Assembly (NCBI GenBank): GCA_932526585.2
Contig: OW052242.1
Coordinates: 52,322,975 to 52,386,974, forward strand
Direction of reading: 5' to 3'
Source of the DNA: Philonthus cognatus
Lineage: Eukaryota > Arthropoda > Insecta > Coleoptera > Staphylinidae
DNA: 64,000 bases
Below are positions 23,937 through 35,024 of this stretch, in pieces. The notes under the pieces are model-generated. The model saw only the letters and a program-made list of their open reading frames with translations, was not told the DNA's origin and searched no databases. The translations under genes and the position numbers were made by a program. Position 1 is the stretch's first letter. Each line of letters opens with the position of its first letter.

Positions 23937-24660
23937 AATGTGTTCTTGAAGAGATGTTGAAAAAATGATTACGTCATCTAAGTAAACCATGGATATGTCT
24001 CTTAATCCTGTCAAAACGTTATCCATTGCTCGTTGGAAGGTCGTTGGAGCATTTTTGAGTCCAAAAGGCATCCTTAGGTATTCATAGTGTCCTTTGTCTG
24101 TCGAGAATGCTGTTTTTTCTATGTCTTCTTTATCCATTTCTATTTGGTGAAATCCACTTGCTAGGTCCAAAGTGGTGAAGTGTTGGCATTTTCCTAATTT
24201 GTCGAATATATCTGTTATATTGGGTAATGGGTATTTATCATCAATAGTCTTATCATTCAATTTTCGATAGTCTATGACTATTCTCCATTTCTTCTTTCCG
24301 CTTGCATCAATCATTTTCGGAACTATCCATAGTGGTGATGACCATGGTGATTTTGAGGGTCTAATTATTCCTTGTTTTGTCATAGATTCAATTTGATTTT
24401 CGATTTCTGTTTTATGAATTGGTGGGTATCGATAAGATCTAGTATGTATTGGTAAATTATCTGTTGTTCTGATTGAGTGTTTAACTTGATTGGTGAATGA
24501 TAAAGGGATTCCTGGACAGTACATAATATCTCTGCATTCATAACATAAATTTCTAATTGCTTTATATTCTTCTTTGTTTAAATGTTCTAAACGTAAGTAT
24601 TTTAAATTTTGTTTTTGAAGTGAGTTAAAGTTTATTTCTGTTTTTAATTCATTTTCTTCA
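23937..24660 (-). pseudogene. Reverse transcriptase palm, errantivirus 1
   Basis: A 196-residue open frame from 24524 contains PWSSPLWIVPK, FTTLDLASGFHQIEM (motif A), MPFGLKNAPTTFQRAM (motif B) and YLDDVIIFS (motif C), typical of Ty3/gypsy RT. Upstream, the same protein extends to about 24660 (LEHLNKEEYKAIRNLC). All catalytic Asp residues of this segment are present, but a stop follows and the RNase H is damaged. Confidence 0.85.
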
Positions 24661-24862
24661 AAATTAATATTATTATTTCTAACGGTCCTGAGTGAATGTT
24701 TAGTTCTGGAAGTATAAATGTAGTATCTTCTTGAGTTGGATTTATTATGAGAATGTTTGTTGAATTATTTTCTATATTACATATTCCTGCTGGTATTTCT
24801 AATTCGTTATTAAATTTGTAATTTTCTATCATTCCTTCTTTATTCTCACAGATATGTGTCAT
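24644..24862 (-). pseudogene. Protease-RT linker remnant, errantivirus 1
   Basis: A 72-residue frame (IPAGICNIENNSTNILIINP) matches the style of the stretch before RT in errantivirus Pol. No protease active site (D-S/T-G) is seen. The gag and protease genes that should lie between this and the LTR are deleted. Confidence 0.5.
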
Positions 24863-25351
24863 TAAATGAATTTGTATTTGTGTTAATGATGGTTTCTTTC
24901 TTCTGTGTCAAATTTCTACATAGGTATTAAGTTCTCCTATGGTCTTTGAAATTGACAACTGTCTTCTTTTCTTCAAGGGCTTATAAAAATTTGACACTTC
25001 GACATCAAATTATTAAGTGCAAGGCCTCATGGTGATCCTGGGATTGGCTTCTTTTTCTTCTCTTCTTCTTGGGGGACTGGGATCCGTCGGAGAGTCTGGT
25101 CGATCCAGATGTCGAACACGATGTTCCTCTCTCGTGGTTGACTCCAATAGTCAGGGGGAATTTGTTACCTTTGGAAGAGTCTAGGCGATTCTAGAAACCG
25201 AACACGATGAGGAACATCGATGGACTCCGATAGTCAGGAAATTGAATTTACGTTACAAGCCGGACAAATACACGACGATTTTGGGTTTTTGGTGAATCGT
25301 TGAAACGAACGAATTTTGATTAATTCTCCAAAAAATCCAAACGACTGCGCC
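24863..25351 (-). other. Errantivirus 1 leader with primer-binding site
   Basis: Directly inside the 5' LTR the minus strand reads TGGCGCAGTCGTTTGG, a tRNA-Ser type primer site. The following 480 bp have imperfect repeats of GAACATCGTGTTCG and GGAGTC words and no gag frame. Confidence 0.75.
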
Positions 25352-25531
25352 AGTTATCTTTCGCGGACCGAAGATTAACTTTTTAAAAAGAATTTATTTT
25401 GTTGGGAGTGGAAATCGACTGTACCTGCTCAACGTCGCAGCGTAAATTGCCTTATCTTCATGAGATAAAATGTATTTATAATACTGTGGATCTTCGCTAA
25501 GCACAATTCCAGTGTGGGTGGTGCGATAACT
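25352..25531 (-). repeat. 5' LTR of errantivirus 1
   Basis: 180 bp, one visible difference from the 3' LTR (AACG versus ATCG near 25431). Flanked by CGCG. Confidence 0.9.
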
Positions 25532-25605
25532 CGCGACTCGCTTCGCTCGTGCGCTGGCAAATCCAAAATTTCAGACTTTTCTAAATTTGAAATTTTACTT
25601 CATGC
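25532..25605. repeat. HP palindrome 14, right part
   Basis: It resumes at CGCG with GACTCGCTTCGCTCGTGCG and the returning arm to CATGC. Joined in thought with 19432-19477 it is one HP unit. Confidence 0.8.
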
Positions 25606-27399
25606 TTAATGGAGGAGTGGAAAATCTTTGTCGACAATAATCAAAAACTAATTTTGTAGGTTTTTTTTATTGTAACATTAGGAGTGAAAATAAATAGAGT
25701 TTATAAAAAAATAATAGTTTTTCTATTTAATATTAGAACAAATACAATCAACGTTTAGCGTCTACATTTAAAAGAAAGTTTCATATTTTTTTTTATTTGT
25801 TTTGAATTTAGTAGTCAACTGAATTTAGTTGATTTTTTTTGAAATTAGTTTTACAGAAAACATAAGAGAAATAATACTATCAGTTTAGTTTAAAAAAAAA
25901 TGACTAAGAATCAAGAATTAAAAGCGTAATATTTTAAAAATTCACAAAGGACGTCAAAATTGGAGAAAATAATGAAATTCATGGAAAATTACACATTTCC
26001 GAGAATTTTTTTCATTGTCATCAAGAACCTTTTATAATTTGCTTTATAAAAATTTCATTATCTGTAAAAATTATAAATAACGTAAAAATAACGAAATTTA
26101 TGAAATTTGGATGAAAATCTTAAATTTAGAATCAACTAGTTTATTTCAACGTATACCTCGAGATTATTCAAGTGACAAAATTCATAAATATTCATAAACA
26201 AAAATTCAAATTTTTTGTAAAAGATTTGATGATTTTTGTCATACGTTTCATAATTTCAACAGAGTTCTAGTTTAGAAAAAATTAAAATTAAAGATGTAAA
26301 CATAAAAGTACGGGCACTTAAAATATACGTATACAATTTTTAATGTTTTCTGTCTAAAAAAAAAATTAAATCAACAACCGTTCAATTTTTTTTTAAATTT
26401 ACATAGATTATTGATTATTAAAAATATAGCAGCTACTACTAATATAAATGCAATAATTGAAAGTGTAGAAAATGTATCTCTTCTTGGATAATACCCTTTA
26501 TAAATCGATGATGATTTAAATTTTTAGCAAATTTCTAGAGATTATTTTGTTATATTAAGCATTTGTTTAATTAGAAGTAAACGTCTTTAAAAGTTTAACA
26601 GTTACTGATATTTATATATTTATATTATATGAAAATCTGGTGTTTGCTTTTTTATAAATTAAATTTTAGTGCAACATTTTTGAAGTTAAATTAATATAAC
26701 ATTTTATCTTAAAGTGAAATTAGTAAAAAAGAGTATTTACATATAACTGAGAAAAATTGTTGATTATTCAAATGAGTTTTTGTAAATTTATAATAATATC
26801 TAAATGAAGAAAACATAATATTTCGAAAAAATTATAATTTTCAAGAGAAACCGTTTAAATATAGGTACAGAAAATAAATATTGATGTAAAATGTGACATA
26901 ATTAACCAATCACCATTTTGTGTAATTTCTGAAATTGAGAATTTTACTGTTTTTCTAAAACACACACAAATTAATCTAAAGCATTAAGTAAAATTTGAAT
27001 CAATCAATTTGCTTTAGCATGTGTAGGTATCAGGCGCGCACCCAGGGGGGTGGCTCACGGACTTAAGCCCCTCCCCAAGACTGACTAAATTATAGTATGT
27101 CAACGTATATGTTGCGGACAAAACACGAAATACGGACAAAACGCGATTTGTCTAGACAAAATGCGAATTGTTCAATGTTTTTAGACAATAGCCGAATAAA
27201 GTTGCTTTGTCTCTCATTTCGCACAATATCTAGACAAAATGCGTTGTGTCTTAGGGCTATTCGACAAAATGCGTGGCAACATTTCATATTGAAAAAATAA
27301 TACTGGAAACGATAATTTTGTTTCATAATCAAAGTAACAAATTATTTGTAAGGAATATATTTTGAAATTCACTCGAAATCAGTCTAATACATGCGTGGC
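25606..27399. other. AT-rich, no gene recognised
   Basis: Very AT-rich to about 27000. A 50-codon open frame with a hydrophobic segment is listed separately. 27028-27060 (CAGGCGCGCACCCAGG) looks like the terminus of a DNA element, and 27110-27275 has several GACAAAATGCG-type words. Confidence 0.35.
26374..26523 (-). other. Short open frame with membrane helix
   Basis: Fifty codons between stops. The translation has a charged stretch (KGYYPRRDTFSTL), a 20-residue hydrophobic helix (IIAFILVVAAIFLIINNLCK) and a lysine-rich end before TGA. No Met starts it. It could be a terminal exon of a membrane protein, an env relic, or chance in AT-rich DNA. Confidence 0.2.
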
Positions 27400-27487
27400 G
27401 CATAAAGTAAAATTTTGAGTTTAGAAAATCCTGAAAATTTGGATTTGCCGAGGCGCGACTCGCTTTGCTCACACACCCCGGCAAATC
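27400..27487. repeat. HP half-copy 15
   Basis: Left flank ATGCGTGGC, decayed stem GCATAAAGTAAAATTTTGAG, centre GCGCGACTCGCTTTGCTC. The returning arm breaks off after CCCCGGCAAATC. Confidence 0.7.
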
Positions 27488-27804
27488 ATTCGTTAAAAGG
27501 AAAAAAATTGAACGCTTTTATAATAAACCTTACATAAAACATCTACTTTCCATGATTGAGAGTGATTAATTATATATTTTCTGTTATTTTATAGCAAATG
27601 ATGCTAAATAAAAATTATTATTATTATCAAAAACCTATGAGTATAATTATTTACTTTTTAAATTAGGTGCTTGTATTTTAATTTTAAATTAAATAAGTGT
27701 CTAAATTTCAATAAATTCAATTCAGTTCGGTTAAAAAAAATGTTGTACAAATCAAGTCATTTTGTGTTTGAATTTAAAATTTAAAAAATAATAATCATGT
27801 TTTT

Positions 27805-28545
27805 CCAAGAAATAAATGATAAACAATACATTTCTTAATAGTTATGCATTTTGAAAATTTTGAAAGTTGTAATATTTTTATAGACAGTCGTGAACATGTT
27901 TTGTTTGTCACTCTATCACTTATGACATTTTTATGGCACTTATTATGCTTATTTTAAATTTGTGTCTTAATTACTATGTTTGTTTCACGTTAATCCATAA
28001 AAACAGTTGACGTAAGTCGATATCTGAACAATAATTCTAGTTGATGTAAGTCGGCGCCGACATTTAGTCGACAGAATGACATTATACCTAACCTAACTTA
28101 CCAGAGCGACACCTAACCTCAATAACCTTGACGATGTGAGATACAACTAAACTTGACACGGTGACCACGGTTAATGTGTCAAAAGTTAAGTTAGGTTAGA
28201 TGTTACATCGTTTAGCTAAATGTATGTAACTTTTGACACATTCGCCGTTGTATACCACTTTATACACTTAATGTTATATAAATTGATTTAATTGATATAC
28301 AAAGCACCAATAACATTTCTTTACACTTTTATCACTTAATGTTATATAACTTTATTACATATAATAATATGTAATGTTTATTTTCCAGAAATTGCAAACA
28401 AATATACAAATTAGTGAAAATCTGCTGTCATGTCATGAGTGACAAACAAAATATGTTTACGACTGTCGAAAAATATTACAATTTTCAAATATGACAAAAT
28501 TATAGCTATCAATTAATGTATTGTTAATCATTGATCACTTAGAAC
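27805..28545. mobile_element. Non-autonomous element with ~150-bp inverted ends
   Basis: The left end (ATAAACAATACATTTC ... GACAGTCGTGAACATGTTTT) recurs as complement at about 28430-28545. The centre contains AGTTGACGTAAGTCG and GTCGGCGCCGAC blocks, also found in element C. No coding frame. Confidence 0.55.
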
Positions 28546-28654
28546 ATTTACATATTTGTTTTAATATTGAAATGAAATGAAACGACTTAGTTTGAATAAC
28601 ATTTTATATTTTTTTGAAATAAAACAACAAAGTTGGGAGGGTTTCACTTTTATT

Positions 28655-28710
28655 ATTGAACACTGCAACATGTTTCACACAGTGGCTTCATCAGGCAGAT
28701 GAAATAATGA
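28655..28710 (-). ncRNA. Hammerhead-ribozyme-like motif, Penelope 1
   Basis: On the minus strand the core CTGATGA (28694-28688) is followed by AGCCACTGTGT, then GAAAC and ATGTTGC. Hammerheads of this layout are known from Penelope-like elements. Stem II is weak here; distal ATTATT and AATAAT could close stem I. Activity is unlikely or low. Confidence 0.45.
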
Positions 28711-28834
28711 TTTGAAAAAGTACAGGTAAAAGCTTATATACTAATGCAATTAAGTTAATAGGAGGGGGGGGGATAAGGTAATTAGGCTGAAACTAATACA
28801 AAGAATTTTGAGCGACTAAATATTGATTAAGGGT

Positions 28835-29748
28835 GAATTGTTTACTTCTATTTGGTCATTTAATAGAATACCTTTTTTGTTATATTTATTAATTTCTAAT
28901 TCTTCTAATAAGTTTAGTTTACGACTTTTGTTACATTCGTGCAAAATTTTGAATTTAGGGTTAAAGTTATGTTGGTATTCGATTAAATGAATGGCGTAGG
29001 TTGAGGAGGTTTTCTTAAATTGAAAGCATTTTTGATGTTCTTAAATGCGATCTGGAAAACTACGTCCAGTTTGTCCAACGTATACCTTAGGACGATCCCC
29101 ACACTCCAGCAAATAAACGCCAGAGTTCGTAGTTTTATCAGATTTGTCTTTAGAATTATTAATGAATTTATTAAGTGAATTGACCGTTCTAAAGGAAGGA
29201 GTTAGGTTTAAGGATTTGAGTTTTTTGCTGATGACAATCGAATGGGGACCGTTAAATGTTAATGAGCAATATTTATTATTCTGATTTTGAAAATTGGTGG
29301 GATATACTAATTTCAGTGCTTGTATTTGTTTTTTAAAAAGGATGTCTAAGATAAGCTTTTGACGAAAGCCGTTGTTATTAGCCATTATGAGAATTCTGTT
29401 GAGCTCATTATTAAAATTATTAATTGATAGGGGGATAGTGGTTAGCCTATGCAACATGGAATGGTAAGCTGCTAGTTTATGTTGCATAGGATAGAATAAT
29501 GTGCTATGGATCGTAGTATCTGTATGGGTCGGCTTGTGAAAAATATTGAATTCATGTTTTTGACCTGGATGTGAAATTGTTAAGTCTAAAAAATCAATAG
29601 ATTTATTAGATTCGATCTCCCTAGTGAATGAAATATCCTTGTGAATTGAATTAATGAAATTTAAAAGTTGATCTAACTGTCTCTCCGTTCCTGTGAAACA
29701 GGTGAGAATATCATCAACATATATAAACCAGTATCCATAGCACATCAT
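28835..29748 (-). pseudogene. Penelope RT C-terminus plus GIY-YIG, broken
   Basis: The frame begins with YVDDIL, the catalytic Asp pair of RT motif C, then the Penelope-typical FHKPTHTDT and QHKLAAYHSMLHRL segments, and runs into a GIY-YIG nuclease start (GVYLLECGDRPKVYVGQTGR). A TAA at 29043 interrupts it; the same frame then continues to about 28835 with LLEELEINKYNKKGILLND, the end of the nuclease domain. The N-terminal two thirds of the RT are absent. The GIY-YIG domain nicks DNA for insertion; with a stop inside, this copy is dead. Confidence 0.85.
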
Positions 29749-29756
29749 TCCATCCT

Positions 29757-29978
29757 ATGCAACATAAACTAGCAGCTTACCATTCCATGTTGCATAGGCT
29801 AACCGCTATCCCCCTATCAATTAATAATTTTAATAATGAGCTCAACAGAATTCTCATAATAGCTAATAACAACGGCTTTCGTCAAAAGCTTATCTTAGAC
29901 ATCCATTTTAAAAAACAAAAACAACAAGCCTTGAAATTAGTATATCCCACCAATTTTCAAAATCAGAATAATAAATAT
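29757..29978 (+). pseudogene. Inverted fragment of the Penelope RT
   Basis: The open frame repeats the QHKLAAYHSMLHRL to LVYPTNFQNQNNKY segment of the neighbouring minus-strand gene with few changes, then leaves the family after 29978. Confidence 0.8.
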
Positions 29979-30353
29979 ACATATTCAAGCATTTCATTTT
30001 TAACTTTAATTAAAATAAGTGTTTTATACGTGTATAAAATATAAAGGTGTTATTTTCGTTACGGTTCGTTTATTTATTTTGGATTTTCTGTATTTGTTGT
30101 TGAAGACGTGTGTGCGTCAACTTGGGTCTAATGATAAGAGATTCAATGATTTTAAGTTGATATTTAATTTCAGTAATAAAGCTTGAAAATGATTTCATTC
30201 AGAATTTAGTTTTGATTTAGAATTTAGATTTAGAATTATTAAGACTACTGTCTCGATCAACTGCAGAAGTGAAAGTGTCTTCTTAACAACAGACCAAATT
30301 CACTTCTTTTAGTGATAAGATAAGACATCAATGAATAACAATACGAGATTATA

Positions 30354-30811
30354 CAGGGTTTTTCTATTGCATATCACTATTGATGAAATGAGATTCAGTA
30401 TATCCTAAATGTATTTCACCTTGTCAAATATATGCCAAAAGATTTCCTGATTTACCAAATGAGTTACACTATATACCAAATACTTTTCCCTGCAATATTT
30501 TTCTCAATATTTTTGCAATAATAATAACTTTTTCTCTGGAAATATTTTATTTTTATTTATACATATATAACACAACTTACGCCAGCATATAATCTCCGAA
30601 TATCGAGTCCTCTTAGTTCATTGCTAACATGCATTTATTGACGAACTGCAGCGATTTTGTGGATAAGTAAAATGTAATTGATAAACTGTGATAAGGTTTT
30701 GACATATAGGAAAATATAGTGGTCTATAGGGAAATGTATTTTATAAATGGGAAATACATTTGAGATAGGGATACACAATCGGTATAAAGTTAAATGTAAT
30801 AAAAAACTCTG
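30354..30811. mobile_element. Small TIR element, empty copy
   Basis: Ends CAGGGTTTTTCTATTGCATA and the complement of CAGAGTTTTTTATTACATTT. It is the inverted, uninterrupted counterpart of 17850-18839 and shows the site into which the foldback element at 18103 was inserted. Confidence 0.7.
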
Positions 30812-32334
30812 TGTTACCAAGACTGGATTTGGTATGTGAAATATATTTGATTTTCGAATTATTTGCAATTTCTAATACCATAATGACAACCATATACAGA
30901 GTGACTGATAAAACCATTAAATTTAAATAAATGTAAGAGACACATGTTTTAAATAAAATGTTGACTTAGCAAAAGCCTGCAAATTGGATTTCACTGTTCC
31001 CTTATTCATCACTTTAGAATTTTACTATTTTTAGTTGATTTTTTTCAAATTTCGGTACTACTATTAAACAAGTCTATTAAACTTATGCAATATCCATTAA
31101 CGCGAGAGATCTTGAATATACCCTTCAATCCTCTTCCGAAAGCTCGAGTTAAATAAATAACTCGCATCTATTTCGTAAAATAGTTTCTCCGCTCCTTTGC
31201 GAAGTCGCTCTCTTGTGCAATTGTTGAAAGTTCCAGAGACCAACAGTGCATTGTGAAGAGCGAACCCTTTTCCATCATACTCACACAATCAAACAACAAT
31301 CTCTTGACTTTCTGGGGGAATTTATGTGGAGCTTAAAGTTTGAAATTTTAATAATCAATTAAGCCCGCCAAAGATTTCAATTTGTTCCGAAATGGGATTA
31401 TGTTTTTAATTTCAAAGTCGGGGATTTAACGAATCGCCCTAGAGTTAAATGAATATTCATGTGATGGACTATATTTCAATTTGTGTGTGTGTGTGTGTGC
31501 GTTGGACTATCGTGTATCACAATTTGTGAGCCTGTCTGTAAGGGATGAATATAGTTTTAACATATTGAATGATCATTAATTAGGTTTGGGTTAATAAAGT
31601 GTTAATAGACTTGCTCAGTTTCAGATTCAGCACTTACAATTACAGAAAATTCAATTGACAAATTTAGAACACTTTTATTCTTATACTTTATGTACACAAT
31701 TTTAAGCATGAAATTATTGTTTTACACAAGGAAAGAAATACCTACCTTTTACCTTCCTTTCCTTGTACAATTCATACACGATTAAGTTTTTAGAAAAATT
31801 AAACTGGAAAATTGATAAAAAATGGAAGAAATTAATTAAAATCTTGTAACAATTTGGTAAAAAAAATAAGTGGTTAATTTAATAAAAATTTAAAAAATAT
31901 GTTTTATTCTCACTAGATTCCATTTTTACATCATTTTCAAGAAATCTTGTAAATTAACATGTTCATGACAGCGTGTCCCACCGGTGAGACCCAGGGATGA
32001 CTCGTGGATCCCGCGTGATCCACCGGTGGGGCAGGAATTAACGGCTTGTTTGTGACAAAAAGTACGAATGTACGCCTGTTGTAAACGTGTTAATAAAAAT
32101 TTATTCGTATTCTATTTACCGGTTCGCTTTACGATTGGTATTCACTAAATTAACTGTGAATGTTAGATTATTATTAAATATAGCCAGAAGAAGTTAAAAT
32201 AGAAATCGTGGATATTTGAATTAGAAAAATATCAATTTATTAATACTTTTTATTTTGTTTATTTTGTGTTATTATTAAGGTGAATAAAGTGTTTTTAAAA
32301 CTTTACAGTAAATCGGTGTTTAATTCGCCTAACC
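30812..32334. other. Mostly single-copy-looking DNA, no gene recognised
   Basis: 31090-31460 is less AT-rich; its 63-residue minus-strand frame (31288-31097) has no family I know. A (GT)n run lies at 31483-31500. 31978-32033 forms a GC-rich foldback around CCCACCGGTG / CACCGGTGGG. The rest is AT-rich. Confidence 0.4.
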
Positions 32335-32429
32335 CATGAAAAAAATATTTCGAGTTTAAAAAACCCTGAAAATTTGGATTGGTTGCCAAATTTTTAGGCT
32401 TTTCTTAATTCGAAATATTTTCCATATGC
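32335..32429. repeat. HP palindrome 16 (diverged, no GC turn)
   Basis: The stem has decayed (CATGAAAAAAATATTTCGAG), and the centre is just GATTGGTTGCC, so the GC-rich turn is lost. Confidence 0.65.
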
Positions 32430-33284
32430 TTAATCAAGGAATGAAAAACACTTGTTTGAATATCATTAAACATTTAAATCAATATAATAATCTGAACATA
32501 GCAAAGCAAACTAAATACATACTTTAATTTACTCTAATACTTGTTCAACTAATTTGAAGAAAATGAACTTGCATTTGAAAATTATTAGACCACAATTAAA
32601 TTTAATTTTCAAAGGAAAATCTATTAGATATTTCAAGTTTCAACCTATTTTAAACTAAAAAAAATTTGTTTATGCTTTTAGTTTGCAGAACATTGTTAAT
32701 TGACATTTATTGTTTTAGTAGTCTCATTAATTGAGACCTACTATTTGCGGTTTATACGAATTTTCTAGTAATTTTATATTAAAGAAAATCTAGTTATGGA
32801 GAATGTTTGTTTGAATCATTCTTGGAAAATCAACAGAATCGACATTTAATTTAATGAGTTTACACGAAATTACTTTATGCAGAATTTCTAAAAAACATTA
32901 AATAACTGCAGTTGATATGAAATACCAACAGTACTAGCAGAAAATATGTGAAAATCAACAGATGATTAAATTCACTTTATGGAAAAATATCTCAACCAAC
33001 TGTTTATATACCTTTTATATAAAAATAAAAACATTGTCATATGAAGATTAAAATAAAAATGAAACGTGTTTCCATCAAGTAAATATCTAAAGAGTAAAAT
33101 GTTTGTGCATTTCATTCAATTTTATTACAAAAAAATAATCTGTAAAATTTAATAGTTGTTTAAGTCAAAAATCAACAATTTTTTTTGCATACGATTCCAT
33201 TACACAAATTATGGTTCAATTCATATTTAATATTCATCGTTAACTTGTTCCTTATTGATCACTCATTAAAACATTTCTACTAAT
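32430..33284. other. AT-rich, no gene; relic of a long hairpin
   Basis: 32690-32766 (TTTGCAGAACATT ... TTTGCGGTTTATACGAATTT) is a diverged half of the hairpin at 55243-55356. Nothing else is recognised. Confidence 0.4.
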
Positions 33285-34752
33285 AAACCGTTCGTTATTT
33301 TTTATCGTGCTCACCATTGGGATCTCGTAAACCAATGATGATACGAAGTTGGTCAAATTAGACAAAAGTTTTAATATTTAATACTGAGTAAGAATATGTC
33401 AATAAATTTCAGCTTAAATCATTGGTTTTAAAAATATGGCGAAAATTGTAAAATGGATAATAATATATTTTTGTTATAACTTTGTTATTTAATGCAATGG
33501 AGATCTGTAACTTGCTGTGTACCATAAAAGTCAGCAGAGAAACACAAGTAATAACAGAAACAAATTCTAAATTTTAATAAAACAATATTAATGTTACTAT
33601 TAAACAAAATCAGAAACAATTAAACTCTACACGTTACTAAATAACACAATTCGAGGAAAATTAATAATACTATGGGCTATTCTACATAGCCACCATTATT
33701 CCAAATCCATTTCCTTGCTCTCTTGACAACACAATTGTGTACCTTGTCTAACATGTGTGTGGTTATTGCATTGCATACATTCACAATTTTGTGTTTAAGT
33801 CTAAATTACACTATGATCTTTATTTTGTTTAAAATGAGATTACCCTTATATCGTATGTTCAGTAAAGAAACCTCTCGAGTGCCACGATTTATTTTTTTTA
33901 AACAATATGACCCACACGACAAAATTAAATCTGTTTTATTGAATTGTTTTCATTAATTGACATAATTTATTATTACGCCATTAGATGGCGTTAGCTATCG
34001 AATCCAACAATGGTTTTCACATATTGGCTTGATATAGTCAGAAATGTTCAGCATTCCTCAGCACTGGGTCGAATACAACAATGGTTTTCACATATTGGCT
34101 TGATATAGCTACACACTGACAAGAACCTTGAATTTCGAAACGCGTCAGTGGGTATCTGGTGCCGGAATACTAAACACAAATGAAATTTTAATAATTTTCT
34201 TAAACAATATGGTCAACACGACAAAAATAAATATTTTTTATTCATTGATTTCGCACTACTTATTTCGCTCTTTTCGACGGTCTGAAAATCCATTGATAAA
34301 ACAAAATCTGTCATATTTTATTTAATTGTTTTAACTAATTGACACGTGGCACATAATTTCGTACTGTTTTTCTTGATCTTTTCACTCCTATAAAAATACA
34401 ATATGGCCGCCATTAGAAAAACTAAAAATAGGTGTTGTATCTAGAAAATGGGACACCCTGTATAAAATCTGTTAATTCCTGTGTATTTTTCTGAAAGCTT
34501 TTATGGTACACAGAAAATTACAGATCTCTGTCACATTAAATAACAAAGTTATAATAAAAATAAATTGTTATCCATTTTTACATTTTTCGCCATATTTTTA
34601 AAACAAATGATGTTAGCTGAAATTTGTTGACATATTCTTACTCAGTATCAAATATTGAAACTTTTGTCTAATTTGACCAACTTCCTATCATCATTGGTTT
34701 ACGAGGTCCCTATGGTAATCATGATAAAAAACGAAGTGTATAGGTTTTTATT
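33285..34752. mobile_element. 1.5-kb element with ~250-bp inverted arms
   Basis: 33285-33540 and 34490-34752 are diverged inverted copies (for example AAACCAATGATGATACGAAG and its complement with one change). Inside, a 39-bp block (ACAATGGTTTTCACATATTG core) is directly repeated at 33998-34036 and 34070-34107. No transposase. Confidence 0.6.
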
Positions 34753-34769
34753 TAAATTCACTTGGTTTG

Positions 34770-34846
34770 TTTTACTAATAAATTTATTTCATTCTTGAAA
34801 ATGGCATCAAGCTGAAAATAGTCGAAAAATAAATTTATTAGTAAAA
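34770..34846. repeat. Hairpin with 20-bp perfect stem, Penelope-terminus type
   Basis: TTTTACTAATAAATTTATTT pairs exactly with its complement at 34827-34846; the 37-nt loop holds TTCTTGAAAATGGCATC and AGTCGAAAAAT. The same plan is seen at 41384-41475 and 63553-63691. CACTTGGTTTGTTTTA flanks both sides. Confidence 0.6.
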
Positions 34847-35024
34847 CACACTTGGTTTGTTTTAATTTAAATTTAAAGTAATTTAAAGTAAAAACCTATA
34901 TTATTATTCATGTTTGTACAGGGTCCGGCAACTGATATCACCTATTTTGAGTAGGCTGTTACGAAAACTAAATATTATGTCATTGACAGGTTTGTGTGCT
35001 TTAATTTATGCAGTTTAGTAGATC

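Larger units (their letters stand above)
19478..25531 (-). mobile_element. Errantivirus-type Ty3/gypsy element 1, with LINE insertion
   Basis: Two 180-bp LTRs (19478-19657 and 25352-25531) begin AGTTAT and end ATAACT; I see one difference between them, so the insertion is young. Target duplication is CGCG on both sides. On the minus strand the 5' LTR is followed by TGGCGCAGTCG, matching the tRNA-Ser primer site used by 17.6/297-type elements, and GGATGGAGG precedes the 3' LTR as polypurine tract. The order is RT, decayed RNase H, integrase, envelope. The gag region is almost wholly deleted. A LINE (21735-23331) splits the integrase. The copy is not functional by itself. Confidence 0.9.
28620..29978 (-). 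mobile_element. Penelope-like element 1, partial, with inverted fragment
   Basis: The minus strand holds the C-terminal half of a Penelope RT and a GIY-YIG domain, with a hammerhead-like motif beyond the 3' end. 29757-29978 is an inverted copy of 29287-29485, joined only 9 bp after the RT piece begins. Inverted or tandem partial copies are commonly reported for Penelope elements. Confidence 0.8.

Noticed and set aside
28084..28200. CCTAACCTAAC as insect telomere repeat
   Set aside because: Only two units in the middle of an interspersed element.
31097..31288. 63-residue frame as a host exon
   Set aside because: No recognisable domain, no clear splice sites; kept only as part of an unassigned stretch.
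31978..32033. GC-rich CCCACCGGTG foldback as a tRNA or other structured RNA
   Set aside because: No cloverleaf, no T-arm consensus and no anticodon arm could be fitted.
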